From Prunella strophiata (Eukaryota > Chordata > Aves > Passeriformes > Prunellidae), in assembly GCA_036583965.1 (NCBI GenBank), contig JAZBQD010000017.1, positions 28,616,385 to 28,680,384 on the forward strand: 64,000 nucleotides of DNA, read 5' to 3'. The notes beneath the pieces are model-generated. The model did not search any database. It had not been told where the DNA came from and saw only the letters and a list, made by a program, of their open reading frames with translations. The position numbers and the translations under genes were made by a program. How positions within the stretch are numbered: position 1 is the stretch's first letter; each line of letters opens with the position of its first letter. Shown here in pieces: positions 34,710 to 49,119 of the stretch.

Positions 34710-36200
34710 GCATTTCATTTCCACAGTGAATTAGATAAAATAGAAAGAAGATAAACTATGAAGTGGGGTTAAAAATAACAAAGACATTTTACCAGAAAAA
34801 AAGGATGTTTTGCAAATTGTTGGGCCCATCTGCTGCTCTTCACGTTCATGGATTTAACTGCACCATGAAAGACTGGATCAGCAAAAAGCAGGACAGGCTC
34901 ACTGAACTGCTGAATATGATACAATTTTCACAGTTGTGTAGAGCCAGTGGCAGAATAGGTGAAGCGACCTGATAGGTAACTCAGGTAAAAATGTCTAATC
35001 CACAACCTGGAGCTTTGGCCAGCTAGCTGTGGAGACTGTCCTCACCAAATTTGTTGATCTGTTTTGTGTGAGTATCTGGGCTCATAAAGACAGACAGGAA
35101 ACAAAGACTGGTGGATGTTCTCTATCCCAAGTCAATGCATAGGCATAACTGTTCTGAAAGAATATTTACTAACTAAGGATTCAGCCCTCTGCTGCCCATT
35201 ACAGCAATACCTAGGAATGAGCTCACTGGCTCCTGCAGTGAGCCAGACCCACCATCTGATTGTTCATGTTTCCAAATGGCTCATGTCATTGAATATTTCC
35301 AACAAATTCCTATATCTCACGGCAAAACCTCTTCCCCTGGCCTGTCTTTCTGACAGCTGGGAAGGCTGGGTAGGTTCCACAGTTCCTACCTGTAGGAGGG
35401 TTAGCTCAGGTATTTCTGTAGAGCTCTTCTCTTCAATAATCAAATCCCAATCCTCTAGGTATTTTCCAGAATCACTGTTCTGAAAACCAGCCTAAGCTCC
35501 CAGAACACAAAACCTTTTGCTAGAAACAGCTCTGCATTGATGCAGAGCCAGATTTTTTCTGCTTCTTTCATATTAAGCCACAATTTCATTTTATAAAGTT
35601 ACAAAAAATTAAATACATCCAATTACAAAATTTCAAAATCTATTCAGAAATAGGAAGGGAGCAAGCCCACAATTAGCATGGTCCTTAATGCAGTTTCATA
35701 AAGCCCATAGCAATTAAGTTGCAAAGTGCCATAATTTGCATGAACAAACAAAAACAGGAGTGGGTGTAGGAGTCTTTGCTTCATAAACAAAATAAATGTC
35801 ACAGACAGCTCTAATACAAGACTGTACAACAAGCAACAGCAGGGATGGTATTGCTCAGTGATTCTGGCTACTGCCTGCAGACTTTCAGGTTCTTTTTGGA
35901 TGGGCCAGGATTGGTGAAAGTGAGGCTGGGAAAGGGTTGACTGTTTCTATCAGAGGTCCCCATGCCAAGGACAGCAGTTAAAGTATGCCCAAAGCTACAT
36001 CAGTGCCTGGCCCCAAAAAGGGTGTCAAAGAAATAAGATGCAACTTGGGAACATCACCTCACATTTTAAGTGACAGCCTGTGACTACATCCCTGAAACAT
36101 CAACAGGAATGTCAAAAAATATCTACGTTTTCATGTTTTATTGGGCAGCATATCAGTACAATGAAAGGGTTTCTAAAGAAGATCTATAAATGCCAGCTCT

Positions 36201-36265
36201 CTGCCCTCCTTCCCGTCATGGCAGGAGGTGTCTGGTGTCCTGCCCTCCTTCCTGTCATGGCAGGA
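36201..36265 (+). repeat. Tandem duplication, 39-bp period
   Basis: The 26 bases at 36201-36226 recur at 36240-36265 with one substitution, giving a 39-bp repeat unit present about 1.7 times. Confidence 0.85.
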
Positions 36266-36301
36266 TTTCTGCTTCCCATAAAAAGAGGGAAGCAGAAATC
36301 C
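36263..36301. repeat. Perfect 15-bp inverted repeat with 9-base loop
   Basis: Arms 36263-36277 and 36287-36301 are exact reverse complements; the loop is A-rich. It overlaps the end of the tandem duplication. Confidence 0.88.
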
Positions 36302-36585
36302 CTCTCTGAAGCTTTCTTTGAGGAACAGCTGTCCTTAACTTCATTGGAAAAAGCTGCTTGGCACCCTCATCAAATATCTCATCAACAGCTCAGTTAGTGT
36401 TGTGGCTGCTCAAAGCAGTGGGACCAGTTACTCTCCAAACTCCCTTACACCCTTTGGGCCATGCTGTCCAATTCTGAGTGTGTAGAGTAGGGTTTAGCCC
36501 AAGTTTTCCTATGAACAACTGGTCCTTCAGGTGCTATGGAGAACATGCCAGTCATCCAGACAGCCTTTCAGCTAGCTTCCTGACA

Positions 36586-36610
36586 GGTGGGGGCTCTGGG
36601 GGCTCTGGGG
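36586..36610 (+). repeat. G-rich short tandem repeat
   Basis: GGGGG runs separated by CTCT (36589-36593, 36598-36602, 36607-36610), preceded by GG. There are three long G runs plus a short one, so a weak or two-layer G-quadruplex is conceivable. Confidence 0.6.
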
Positions 36611-39600
36611 CTCCCAGCTTTCTTCAGGCAGGCTGCTGGAAACCAGGAGAAACTTGACTCAAAAGTGAATTCATAAGCTGCAAGAGAAATGTGTCATTTC
36701 CCCTTTTCATAAGTGTGAAAAATATGTGAAAATGTCACAATATCCCTATAGGAGAGAAATTGCAGCTTTAACCAGCTCACCTGTGAAATTTGTCAGCATT
36801 CTGATACACTTGATGCCACTCCAGACAAAACAAGCATAGCTCATCTTCCCATCTGTGCACACAAGCTACAATAGCCAAGGCTGTAGAGAGGAATTACATA
36901 ATTGTTCAGCCTCCTATCTCTGATCCCTTCACCCTGCCCTCATTAAAGTTGGGAAGAGAAAGTACATTATCATCAGCTGCAAGGAAGGCTTTTACTGGTA
37001 AAATAGTGTGACTAATGGTGTTTAAAAATAGTAAATGGCCTTTAGAAACATTAAATTTCCCATCAATTTCACAGCTTAAAAATTGTAGCAAAATCAGTTT
37101 TGCTAAAGTTCTGTAAATGTCACATCAGCATTTCATAAAAATATTTTCCAGCTGTTTTCCTACATTTTAAGTAACATTATGTCATGAAAGGCCTGAAGCA
37201 CTTGCAGATGTCATGCTTTCCTAGAAGAATCTAAATATTCCAGGAAAATGGTTTCATTATTTCTAAGGCCTGTATAATTTCTCAACAGTTTTCAAAAACA
37301 TGCATTGTGAGAGATGAACAACAGAAGACATCCTGAAGAGCTTTCCTGTTTTGCTGGAGCCACCTGTTTCACACCAGAATCCTCCACCACTGCATGAGCC
37401 CTTCTGAGCAGAGGGAAAAGCATGGTGGTATTGTCCACAGAATTGGATTTGTTACCTGGTGTGCAACAAGCCACTAATTACATATTGACAGAGACATTGA
37501 TTACATTTCTGCATTTGTGCTATGTGCACAGAGGCTTTCCACAAAAAAAGCACATCAGTAGGACCCACTGCAGCATTATTTATACACAGAAGTTCAAAGT
37601 TAGTAACTTCCCAATACAGCCCACTCATTATGATTGGTTAGTAGTTTCCATTTAAACAAGGTAACCCTAACTTCTACAGAAGCCTAAGGGAAGGCATGTG
37701 TCATTCTGACTGCTAGGCATGACTTTCAGTATTATAATACAGACAGTTCCTCTAAGGGATACATGGTCCTTGTGTCATTTGCCAAGTTTATTCAGTGACA
37801 TTCATAGACATACAACATCTTCATTTATCACATTCTTATAGCTTGGTTCCCAGATATCCTTGACTAAGGAATGCTAAATGTTTGTTCCACTGATTAGGAG
37901 TCCTTTCTTGCTGATATAGGAAAGTCTTAATTAGCCAACCTAAAGTATTTAAAGAACATTCCAACTTAAGATAATTTTGACATATTCCTCATTCTGCAAC
38001 AGTGGTACTAAGAAAAACTGTCACTTTTCACACCCAGAAATCAGTCCTGCTGCTTCAGTCTAGAATAGAAAATGGCTCTACTGTAAATTACAGACAGTCT
38101 TTAAGGTAAAATCAAGAAAATACAAGTGATTTTGCCAAGATGTTTGAAGTTCAGTGTCTACTCTGTGCTTAATTTTGCTGCTGCACTGTGCAGAGTGATT
38201 TGATGTATACTTGAGTATAGCACTTCTGCTTGCATCCAGAGCCAGAAATATCTATGACTCATGCATGTTAATCTACACCTCCTGTGATCATTAAATTCTA
38301 CCAGAATCCTTTCTGCTGGGGAAAAGTTCCCTTTCTAGCTTTTAGGGATGCAAAGAAATGTGAGTGCCCTGTTCAGCCTTCCTGGGCTTGAAAGAGAGAT
38401 GAAAACCTTCTCCACAAACTTTTCTCCGATTTTGTAACCATTTTAAGGCTTCCTACCACCATGAGCAGAGCTGATCCCACAGGGAGAGTCTGGCCAGGGT
38501 TTGAGAACTGGTCCCACACTGTGATTGGAGGTGACTGGGCCACAGAAAACACTTGCGACAGCATGGCTAAAAAAATTCAAATGCACACATACACACTCAT
38601 TCAGTCTCCCAGAAGAGAATGGTGGGAGTCACCTATATGTGTCACTCATAGCTTCTCCTGGAGGAAACTGTGAATAAGGAAAGCACAAACCTGTTTTTAA
38701 ATTCTGTGGTTTCTAACTCCCCTGCCTCAGCTTTGAGGAAGGAACATCTGATGCCCTAAATTGAAAAATCCAGCAACAACCAAGATCTTCCATCCTTGCC
38801 TTGCTGGTGCAGTTGTTAATCTTCTGTGTGTCAGGACAAACTCCTGACAAACTGTTTGTCAGGACAAACTTTACAGAGCCATCATTGCATTCTCAACCAA
38901 ACCAGAGACAATCCAGATGCGTGCCTTGTCCTCCCCCCTCAGGTAGCAGCCAGCTTCACCCATCAACACCTGCACTCAACCTCTCAGAGAAATAATTGGG
39001 TCCTGGCTGACATTAGGAGGCATAAATACAGTCCCCAGCACTGCCATCTGCTGAGCTGGAAGTACCATGACAGCACATGCCAACCCAGCTCAGCCCCAAT
39101 CAACATCGAAGTGCCAGTAGGTCTTATAAATCCTTCGAATTGCTCTCTTCCCCTGCACACTGAAGGGAAGTTATGGCAAAAATTTAATTCTCAGAAGTGC
39201 TAGAAAATATCAAAATTATTCAGAAATAAAACAAAGACTTAGAACAGACTACAAACCCCTCTGCTCATGGTCTGACATATCTGGCAGAAAACACAACTGT
39301 GAAAGTATAGTTGCACTGGACATGGCGAAAAATTATGGCTAAAACAAAGATTCATGACTTTTATCTTTAAAACACTTCACAGGTGTTAAAACTGTCAGAA
39401 AAGCAAATCTTCTGGGTGGGTCTGTATTTCCTTACTGCATAGTCAGTGCAAATTCTCTGAGACAAAACCCTGAGCTTCTCTCTGACAGCAGTTTGGCTCC
39501 TCATGAGAGATAGAGCTCCTGTCAACTTAAGCATTAGATGGACATTGCTGTAGGGTTTTATTTGATATTTGCATAGATTGAGTAAATTCTCATATTCACT

Positions 39601-42600
39601 GCATTGGCTAGTTAGTTCTACTGAGGTAGTTGTATTTGAGCCTGTGTCACCCTCTTGCAAGATTTCACACATTTTCTGAGTATAGCAGCTCAAAAAATGC
39701 CCCACAGCATTTTCTATAAACAAATCAGCTATGCTCACTCTTGATGCCTATGTACCTTCCTTCATCAGCATGGATTAAAACTTTTTTAACCCAGACTTAT
39801 AGGCTTGTGAAGATTTAAAGCCCTCAAAGAGGGCTGAGAGTCACTGAGTAACTGCAATTCTAAATCTGACCTTGGCACTGCTCTACTTTCAAGTAGTTAC
39901 CTACTTGCTAGCAAGAGTCCTATTTATGGAAATTTTTCTGTGGCACAATAACACAAGAGGCTACTAAACCCTTCAGAGCCTTTAAAAGCATGGTTACAGG
40001 TGAATGCAAGAGTTCATATAGTCTAGCCCTCCTGCTGTACTGGTCAGTTTGAGTTATTTGTTTAATTTGAGTTGTTCAAGTTGCTTTGCATTTAACCACA
40101 GGACTCGGGATCGGGCAATGTCACATTTCAATTACTAGTACCACATGCTGTTTTCATTGGAATTTTTAAATGTTTCACATTTATTTGGGCTGAAATCTTC
40201 TGACGCATTTCATTCCCAAAGTGGTCTGAGACAAGAAATCTGCTCACAGCTGCTTCTAAATTCTGCTTCCATACAAACTGTATCACTTTTTAGCATGTTT
40301 CAAATGCAAACTGGAAACTCAACAGCTAAACCCTTTACCACTCACTTTTTAGCTCTCCTATATCTTTTCTACCAATCTGAGACCACTAAGGGGACCATAA
40401 AAAGGAAATTCACATAATTAATATACTTTCCACAGTGTGCAATTGACTGAATAGAAAGTTGGCTAAGCTGTAGCTATTCATGCACTGCCTGGCTTCAACA
40501 GTGACACCACAGTAAGAAAACACTGAGGTCTGAGCTGCTCCTTCATCTCCATCTGTCTCTGGCTGTGGATCCTGTGGTCCACAGGATACACTGGAAGGTT
40601 TTAAGAGCTCACATGGGAAAAGCTGGGGACCTAGGGCTCCATGGGCATGAGACATCAGCTATGAATGCTTATGCTTTGCCAGCTAAGGAAGGGCAGGCTT
40701 TAAAAATTCCTGTTTCTATTCCTGTTAGGAAACTTTTATCCAGAACACTTCCTTGAACTACTTCATTAAATGCAGAGTTAAAAAAATCTGGAAATGCATC
40801 ATTAGATGAAAAAGATTTTGATTAAATCAACACATCTACAATTTTCTTATTCACTGCCTCAAATTTGACTTCAGAAATCTTCAGAAAGGAGATAAAGAGA
40901 AGGTTTTGCAGTCCAGATACTGCTGGGTTAAATAAAAATTCTCTTCTAATGCCTTTGAAATAGAAACTGTGTCTTCACACATAATAAAAGTCCAATGAAG
41001 AACAAATCCACAAGAAGAAGTTTTCATTTTTCCTCTCCTGTGTACTTTCAGATAAAAGGAAATCAATAGTTGCTGTGAGATTCACATCAGAAAGATCAGC
41101 TTATTTATGTATGAGCACAGCTCCCTGACCCCCTGAAGATGTCTGTGCCATTCCTGGGAACAGGTCAGATTGGCCTGAAGGCAAAAAAAACCTCAAGGAC
41201 AGAGTACTCAGCAGTGACATAGACTTTAATCTCTGATAAACTGACAACGTGGTTGAAGCAAGGGAAAGTTTTGTACTTTGCTATGGTTGCAGAAACTGTT
41301 TTTAACTTCCTTTCTATGCAGCAAAATTCAGAGAATACTTCCTTCCCCCTCCACCCCGTCAGTAGCTTTCTTTATTCTGCAAAATGCATTTTTCTGCTTA
41401 GAGAGGTGTTCCTCCTTACAACAGAATGAGATTATCTTTCTTAGGAGAAATATTTTAATATATTCATAGACCAAGCAATGGACTATGTACTTTTGTTTAC
41501 CAAGGTATTCTAAATTTTTGAATAATATACCTCTGTATTTCTATCCCATACTGAAGTCCCAAAGCAGAAGCCAGACCTTTGCAGCAGACTTTAGACTGCT
41601 TGAGCCCTGTTCCACAAAGCACCTGTTGACATGTGGATCCATGCCTCACCAGCAGGCTGAGCCTGGGAACCAGGAGAGGACCTGGTGTGCCAGACTTTGA
41701 GAAGGTAATCTGTTCTTCACAAGCCTGCACTAAATTTTAGAGGTAAGGAACTGGGACACACTTTGCTCAAGTGGGCAGGATAGCTAGAGATGCAAATACT
41801 GGTTACATACTGTGTAGCACACTAGAACCATCCTTTCTCAAAGATTTGACTGCTTAAAAGAATATTTTCTATTATAGATTTAGACTTTCATCCTCACTCA
41901 TTTTATTGCTGCAAGCCTTGACAATTTCCAGCATAGGAAACTTGGCATATTTCTGGATTAGAAAAAAAAGTCAATTCCCTCAAAAATCTATTTTCAGATT
42001 CAAACTTATTATGAATTCAAGCTCAACTCCATCTCTGATCCACACCTACCAAATGCTGTCTAAGATACTTGGCACACAAGCACAGGAGACTGAACTGGAG
42101 GAAGACTAAGAAATCTCATCTTCCAGACTGTCAAAATTTTATTTTCAGAAAGAAAATACTTTCCTTTTTGCAACAGAATCCTTCGTGACAGAGCACAAAC
42201 ACAGACACCTGGGCAGGGCTTTGAACAGAGTACACCGAGCCATTAGTAACCTGTAATTATTTTCTTCCCTCAGTTTCCAGAGTTGTCTCCCTGAACAAAT
42301 GATACACATTGTGAAGCTTTCTTCATGATCATTTTAACTGTGTTGATTCTGGCAAGACTTGTTATGTTATATTTGGAAATTAATGGGCTACATCTCTCAA
42401 ACTGTTAAGTTATGAGCACAAGCACTGACAGAAATTTTGTTGCAATATAAATTAGATTGCATAAGAAGTAATCAAAGTTTAAATATCAGATAGGTACTGA
42501 GTGATACACATCAGTATTAAAGCACACTAAATGCTTTGGTACATACTGTAATAAGTAATAGACAGTAAAATTATGTTTACTGAGGTACTCTAATTTGCCA

Positions 42601-44289
42601 AAATCTTCCCTGATTGTCCATAAAATGTTGTAGCCTCCAGTTTATAAAAAATCTCATCTAGAAGGAATCAGCTGAGACTACTGAGTTTCAGAAAACGACC
42701 TGTGGACAAGCAGACAAAACACCATTCTTCCATTCCCTTTTCTGTAGAAATCAAAGTGTTCTATTTGAGGTGGTACAGATTTTTTTTCCCAAATGCTTCT
42801 TAACAGAGAAGTCACAAAACAAACATTTCTTACCAAGCACAGAGAAAATGGATTTAGAAAATCACATATTGTTCACACTGCTCCTGCATAAAATTTGACC
42901 TGCTGGGGTGCCACGAAAATTCTCCTTCGTATATTCTCCGCCAAGTACCAAACTCCAGAACTTGAATTGAATGAGAATGGACAACTTTACACATGTTCTA
43001 ACTTCCCTTTAACCCCTAAAATCCTGGAGGCTCTGAATAAAACATTACCAGAATCATTCACAATTAATTCCCTGTGGAAAACTCCAGACTACCCCTTAAG
43101 ATTCCTTGTACAAACTCTTCATGTCCTTTTGTATGTAAAACATGATGAAAGACAGAGCAAGTATTCACAGGTGCTGTCTTCTCTGAGCTACAGCTAACAG
43201 ATAAAATGTTTCAAAAGAAGGTGAGAGAGGAATGTACATTTTGGGGTCAGGAAGAACCACTTGCTAGCAGTGATCTTTGTTCTTGGCTGTAAAGGGGTTA
43301 AGCCAGGAGGGACAGAGTTTGCTGATGAAGGCAGGAATTGTTCCACCAGTGCAAGGTCACTCAACAATCTAGATGTGGAAACAGGGACCACATAACTGAG
43401 TGTAATGCCTCTGTCACAGCGCTGCACCTCGCAGCCGTCTGCCCACTTGAGGGGGCACTGCAGAGAAAACCTATTACCCTGGTCCTCTGCTAATTATGGT
43501 GAAAAGCTTTCACAGAGCTTCCTGCAGATAATGCTTCACTGTGAGCTGCAGAGGAGGAGGCTTGATGCCAGTGACAGGAGACAGCCTGGAAATCTCAACA
43601 GAAAGGGGCATGCACCTCTCCTGTGCAACTTACCCTGGCTCTCCATGGCATCTCAACACCACTGAAATTCTCCTTTGGGAATTACCACTGTGTCTATGTG
43701 ATGAGAAATGAGAAGAGTCTTGGTGAGGCTGGAAGCTCTCTAAGAAAACAAACCTGGATATGAAAAGCAAATGAATGAAAATAAATCAGGTTGTGTGTTC
43801 CCAAGAAGACAGCATGGAAGAGGCGGCTGGGAAAGAAGGCAGTACCTTCCCAATCTGTACACACACATGGCAAAAGGAAGACCCATCCAAAACATGAAAT
43901 TTAGCTAAAAACTAAAAAACAAATCATTGCCAGTGATGAGGGTGGGGGGAATATCTTTAAATCTTGATGAGGGAATTGGTGCAAGGAAGACCAATGGCAC
44001 ATGAATGGACAATTGCATCAATTACCCAAAGGATAAGTACTACAGAGCAAGTCCCATGGGATCAGTTAAAGAAACACAAGTGCAGGAATGAACAGTGGAT
44101 CCCAGAGAAGGATAAACACAACCCAAAACAGTCACCAGCCTGCAGCTGGTTGTAAAAGCTCCTTTTTCTGTCCATAAACACAATGGTTCCCATAAACTGT
44201 GAAGAAAAGATGAGATTCACAATTTTCTTTGTTTTAAAAACATTTGTAATGCAACTTTGGTATTTAGTACTTTCACTTCTTTTGAAATT

Positions 44290-44292
<3 letters not shown>

Positions 44293-44327
<35 letters not shown>

Positions 44328-44342
44328 TGTGTGTGTGTGTGT
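44293..44342. repeat. Compound (GA)16-(GT)9 microsatellite
   Basis: Uninterrupted GA repeats (44293-44325) switch directly to GT repeats (44325-44342). Arg/Glu- and Ser/Leu-repeat frames across it are artefacts of the repeat. Confidence 0.95.
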
Positions 44343-47300
44343 AGGCTGGCTTTCTTTTTTCCTGTTTCCAGACCACAGTTTATTTTTAGACCTAACCTTT
44401 TGTTCTGAATCAGGAGGGAATAATAAAATAAAGCAGTGAAAATTCCCACAAGGCAGAAAAAGAAAAAGGAAGAAAAAAGGTGTTACAGAACACCAGCTTT
44501 TGAGGTAGACACAGAGCAACCTCACCCTTCCTCAAGCCCCTAGGAGATCATCCCCATAACTTTTGCTGTGGCATTATTTTAGTTCACTCGCCCTCCCCAC
44601 AGACTGCTGTAGCCCTGACCTTCAGAAGCTTGCCTCACTGACCACATTACACCGTGTTTCTATCTGTCCTGTGTTCATTGCAGGTTGTTGCAATGTGCAA
44701 AAACCCCATAGCAGGCAGGCCAGCTTAAACTTCCCCATCTAAAATCAGTTGCACGGATTGGAAAAGAGCAGAACAGCAGGTTAGAAAATCTAATTGCTTA
44801 GAAAACACTCTTAGAAAACACTCATCCTTTGGTGACATAGGGAAAGGGGGAAATGTTTCACTGAAATAACTCCAAATAAAGAAATCTGCTAATCTGCTTT
44901 ACACAAAACCCACACAGGCACTTCTGTGTACAACTGATGTCACTGCTGACAAGTTAAGCTGTTTATATTACCCGAGGGAAAAAAAAAAATAAAAACAACA
45001 GAGAGCAGGTTTTCACTTGCAAGTGGAGTTTATCTTGTTTCCAGGAAAATATCATGGACACAACAAGTTTCTCATTTTTGCTTCCTTAGTCTGTCATTTC
45101 AAAAAATACTCTTCACAAAAGATTGATTCCTTCATTTACAATGCAACAGACAGAAATTTTGCAGGACAACAGATGCTGATATTACAAGGCTAGACTTTGG
45201 ATTGTATCAAAATTTGAATACACAGAACTACTCTAAATCACAATCTGCTTTGGCCTTCCAAGCTCTCCTCAGGCACAGAAACTGCATCAAGAGTCACTTA
45301 TTGCCATGTGGTTCAGAGATTTCATTGGCTCTGGAGCACTTACCCAGCATGGCTTGAAAGAAGCAACACTGGCCAGAGATGGACACAAGCACACACTGCC
45401 CATGGATTGTGGCTGTGCAACTCCTTTCACCTGCAGGAGCAGTGGCTCTCAGTCTCAGTTCTTTCACGAAGGCACTGCCCAGATGGCAAACCCAGTGAGC
45501 TCATCTGCTGCTTTGCACTTGCTGACTTAAAGCCTTTACAAGTACAGGGGTTTGGCCATGACTCACACAGTGGTTGCTAAGCTGCAAATTCTTCCTCAAA
45601 TACAGCAGCTGGGAAGCAGCTGCCCGAGCAGAGCATGCTGACCCATTGCTCTCCCTCCTCTCCAAAAACTCTCCCACAGTCCTCACCTGGGAGGATATCT
45701 GCTCAAGGGCCCTTCCTGGAAATTAGGTGTTGAAGGCCATAATGCAATCCTGAAGGAGCAAAAACCTGACAGGAAGCAGTGCCCATGTCTTGCTAGTGAG
45801 CATCCTTAGATACCAGCTTTCTCTGTTCTGCTACTGGAACAGAAAAACAAAGAACTAAGTAATCCTCTAATAGCAGAGAAAAAATCTGCCAGAGAAAACA
45901 GACTGAAATAAAGCATTTGCAAACATTTTCTCCAGCCATGTTTCCAATTACTTTCAGTTGCTTCCTGAGATAAAACAGTCCCACAAGGTCCCCTGAAATG
46001 TCTGTGTCTTTGTCCCTGGTCCTTCTAAGTTTATCCAGTTTCCTCTACCATCCGCACACCAAAACTCTTGGCACAGTCATATGGAGCCCTTACTGCCTAG
46101 CCCTTACTATTGGCTAGGAAAGTTCTGTTTTAAGGCAATAAAACCTGGATTTAGGAAATACTTTTTTTCTTCTCTTGTGTAATCAAGCAAGCTGAGCATA
46201 TAGACAAGGCACCTCAAGAGTTTTACAGCCAGGGCCGGGAGATGGCATTTGTTCCTTCTCTGTGCAAAGTTCTGTCAACAGAGAAACAAAAGATTTTGAA
46301 AGAGAGACAAAATATCACTAGAAATCTTCATGCCTGTGGGGTGTTTCTCTCGTGGCACAACCTGACAACTCCTGGTATACAGTTTTCAGACACCAAAAAG
46401 ACTCCAGCTCCAAGCATCTAGACACAATGAAGCTTCTGAAGAAGAATCTTGCAGTGCTTTGCAGAAATTTGATGCATATCATCCATCACCATCAGGTTTT
46501 ACCTACAACAGAAGTAAGTTCAAAGACCCCCTCTAACATTTCACTCAGATGTTTTATGTGAACTCCAGAAAGCTTTGGCAACTACATATATTTTTGCCAT
46601 ATGTACATAATGGCTGAAAGGATTTATTTTGTTTCAAAACAACTTTCCCACTGTTTTTCTTTCCCAAGTCAGATAAGCCATGGCATGATCAAAAATATAT
46701 GAATCTTTCTCCACTGGTGAACTCCTATTCTATGACTCTCTTGTGAATGCACAGGTTTTGCACTTTGCTCGTCTTTCCTCCTATAGTTTCAATGATTCCC
46801 AGTTTCCATTTGATTAAAGCCCAGAAGTTAGAAATTGTCCCTTTACGTTTTTTCCTGACTATTAGATGGTGCATCTTTGAAAGGGCTTCATAATCCTCTC
46901 TTCTCCCAATTCACAGATCTCACTTGCTGGGGCATGTACCACAGCAGCTTTTCTTCATAATATCTTTTCACCTCTGCCTCATTTTCCCTTTTCTTTGTGT
47001 CAAAACAATGCACAGAGCCTGCTCTATACTGCCACGTGAGCCCTGCAAGAAGAGCAAGCATTCTGAACCACAAACCTGATAATTCAAACCAACACCAGAG
47101 CAGGAGGGAAATGCAGAGGCGTGTCCAGCCAAGTGCAATTCTGTTTCCAGGATGTCACAGGGCCGTGTCACAGGCAGAGTAATGGAAACCCATGAGCCTG
47201 ACTGGCATCACAGAGGTGCCTAGGAGTAACTGTGGTGCAGTTTATTAATCCTCAGAGGTTTGGGAGTTGCAAAAGAGGAGACGATGTCATGAAAATGCTG

Positions 47301-49119
47301 TGACTGTGAATTCTTCTTATCAGCATCACTAACCATTCAACATCTTTAGGGAAAGCCAGCTCTGCAGTGAAAGAACACAAAAAATTACCTAGAAATCCAC
47401 ATATTGAGCTATGATTTCAGGGAGGGTTGGAGATCTTGATATGTCTGTATGTGTACATGGGTCTTTTAAAGAGTATACAGAGGACAGGAAAGATCTGTGG
47501 CGCTCTCACAGCTCATTTTCAATAACCTAAAAGAAAATGCCTTTGTTACTATGAGACCAAGACTGCTGAAAACTGAACAGAAAATTATGAAATCAGTGGT
47601 AATAGCTTTGGAGAGAGTGGAATTCGCAGCTTTACTTTTTGGAACTTCAGAAGCCTTTATGATCTGAAGACAAAGTTACCATTTTTCTATTATATCAACA
47701 GAGAAACAATCACAGGGTGTTGAACACTAAATGCATCCCTAGGCCATAAGCTTTCCAAGGTGGCAATAATTACTTTTTCCTGTCTGCAAGGCCTTTACTG
47801 TAATGAAGCCTTCACCCTATTCTTCACTCTATTAGTCACACCTAAAATGACAACTTTCTGCTATTACTACTGATGATTGCACTAGGCTTTTGGCAATGTT
47901 CTGTACTATGAGAAAAGTTTAACATCCAATAACTGGGGCAAGAGTGGCACAGGAAGGTTTCACACAAGGTGTACTGTGTCCTGAGCAGAAACTGCAGGAG
48001 GGCAAGAACAACTGAGGCGGTCTAGGGCAGATGGGATAAGCAGTCGTGATGGCCAAAGGTGAATGTCAAAAACTGCTCTGGATGCAGCTCTGCAATCAGA
48101 TAGCCAAGGTATTTCTCCCCAGCATTTGTTTGCTTGTAAACTGGGAGAGAATTAGCTACACAAACAGAAGCTTGCATTACCACAGATCATTTTTTCTATC
48201 TGCCAGAATAGTTTGGCACCCATGAAACACCACCACAACCAGGGACAAATATCTATACCACTGTGAGTCTATTGTCAGTTCTCCTCTGCTGAAGCAACTG
48301 ACCTTGATTTGAAAATTAACAAACATGACCTGACTGATTGTTTTTAAGTTGCTGCTTCTTTTACTTATATTTGTTATTATTTTATTTGTAAATCATTAAC
48401 AAGAAATTCTTCTCATTTCTCCACTTCAGCCAAAAATCAGAATATGGATACCTGTGTGCACTTCCCAAAAAGCAGCATTCTGTCAATTCTGCCATTATCC
48501 CTGAGTGGCTTTTCATTCCTCACCTAACTTCCTTCACACAACTTTTGTCATCACTCTTCTGCCACTCATAGCAGAGAGTTGAAAGCTCCTCTGTTCCTTT
48601 TTGCCCAGAGCTCTAAAGGACAATGAAGGTCCTATGTGGCCACCTCTCCCTCTGCTTTTCTTCCCAGCATGTTCTCAGGCAAATCTATATTTATCTGACC
48701 TGATTAACATGCCCAGACTCTGCTGCTGACTGGGAACCTCTCTAGAGACAACCAGGTCACCAAGAGCCAGAGCCATGAGACCTGGGGTGTCACGGGCCTG
48801 CAAACACTCTGTATGTATTTGGCAAATTCACAGACAAGTCTTCTAATCAACAGAGCTTACAGGCACATGGATAAACTGCAGACACTAAGAACAGGTCACA
48901 GTCATATTTGTGAAGGAAATAGGTGCTTTACTAATTTATTTGTGTTCTTAGGATGGCCTGGTAAACATGTCAGCTTGAAACAGTTCTGATGGCTTTCAAC
49001 ACAGCCCTCAAGAGATACAACTCTACCATGGGATGGCAGGCTAAAATATATAAATGGTTAAAAGAGAAAAGATAAAGAACAGGAGAAAGTGGGGGTTTAT
49101 TTCAGCAGAGGAAAATCTC

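Larger units (their letters stand above)
34710..49119. other. Long stretch without a recognised gene
   Basis: Ordinary AT-rich DNA with no recognised gene or repeat family. Visible structures listed separately: the tandem and hairpin cluster at 36201-36301, the G-rich 10-bp repeat at 36586-36610 and the GA/GT microsatellite at 44293-44342. Small tandem duplications also occur, for example a 13-bp unit at about 44797-44822 and a 10-bp unit near 46087. A 100-codon plus frame at 42895-43197 and an 86-codon frame at 43405-43665 have no recognisable domain. Confidence 0.5.

Noticed and set aside
44217..44525. Frames encoding Arg/Glu- or Ser/Leu-repeats.
   Set aside because: Pure translation artefacts of the GA/GT microsatellite.
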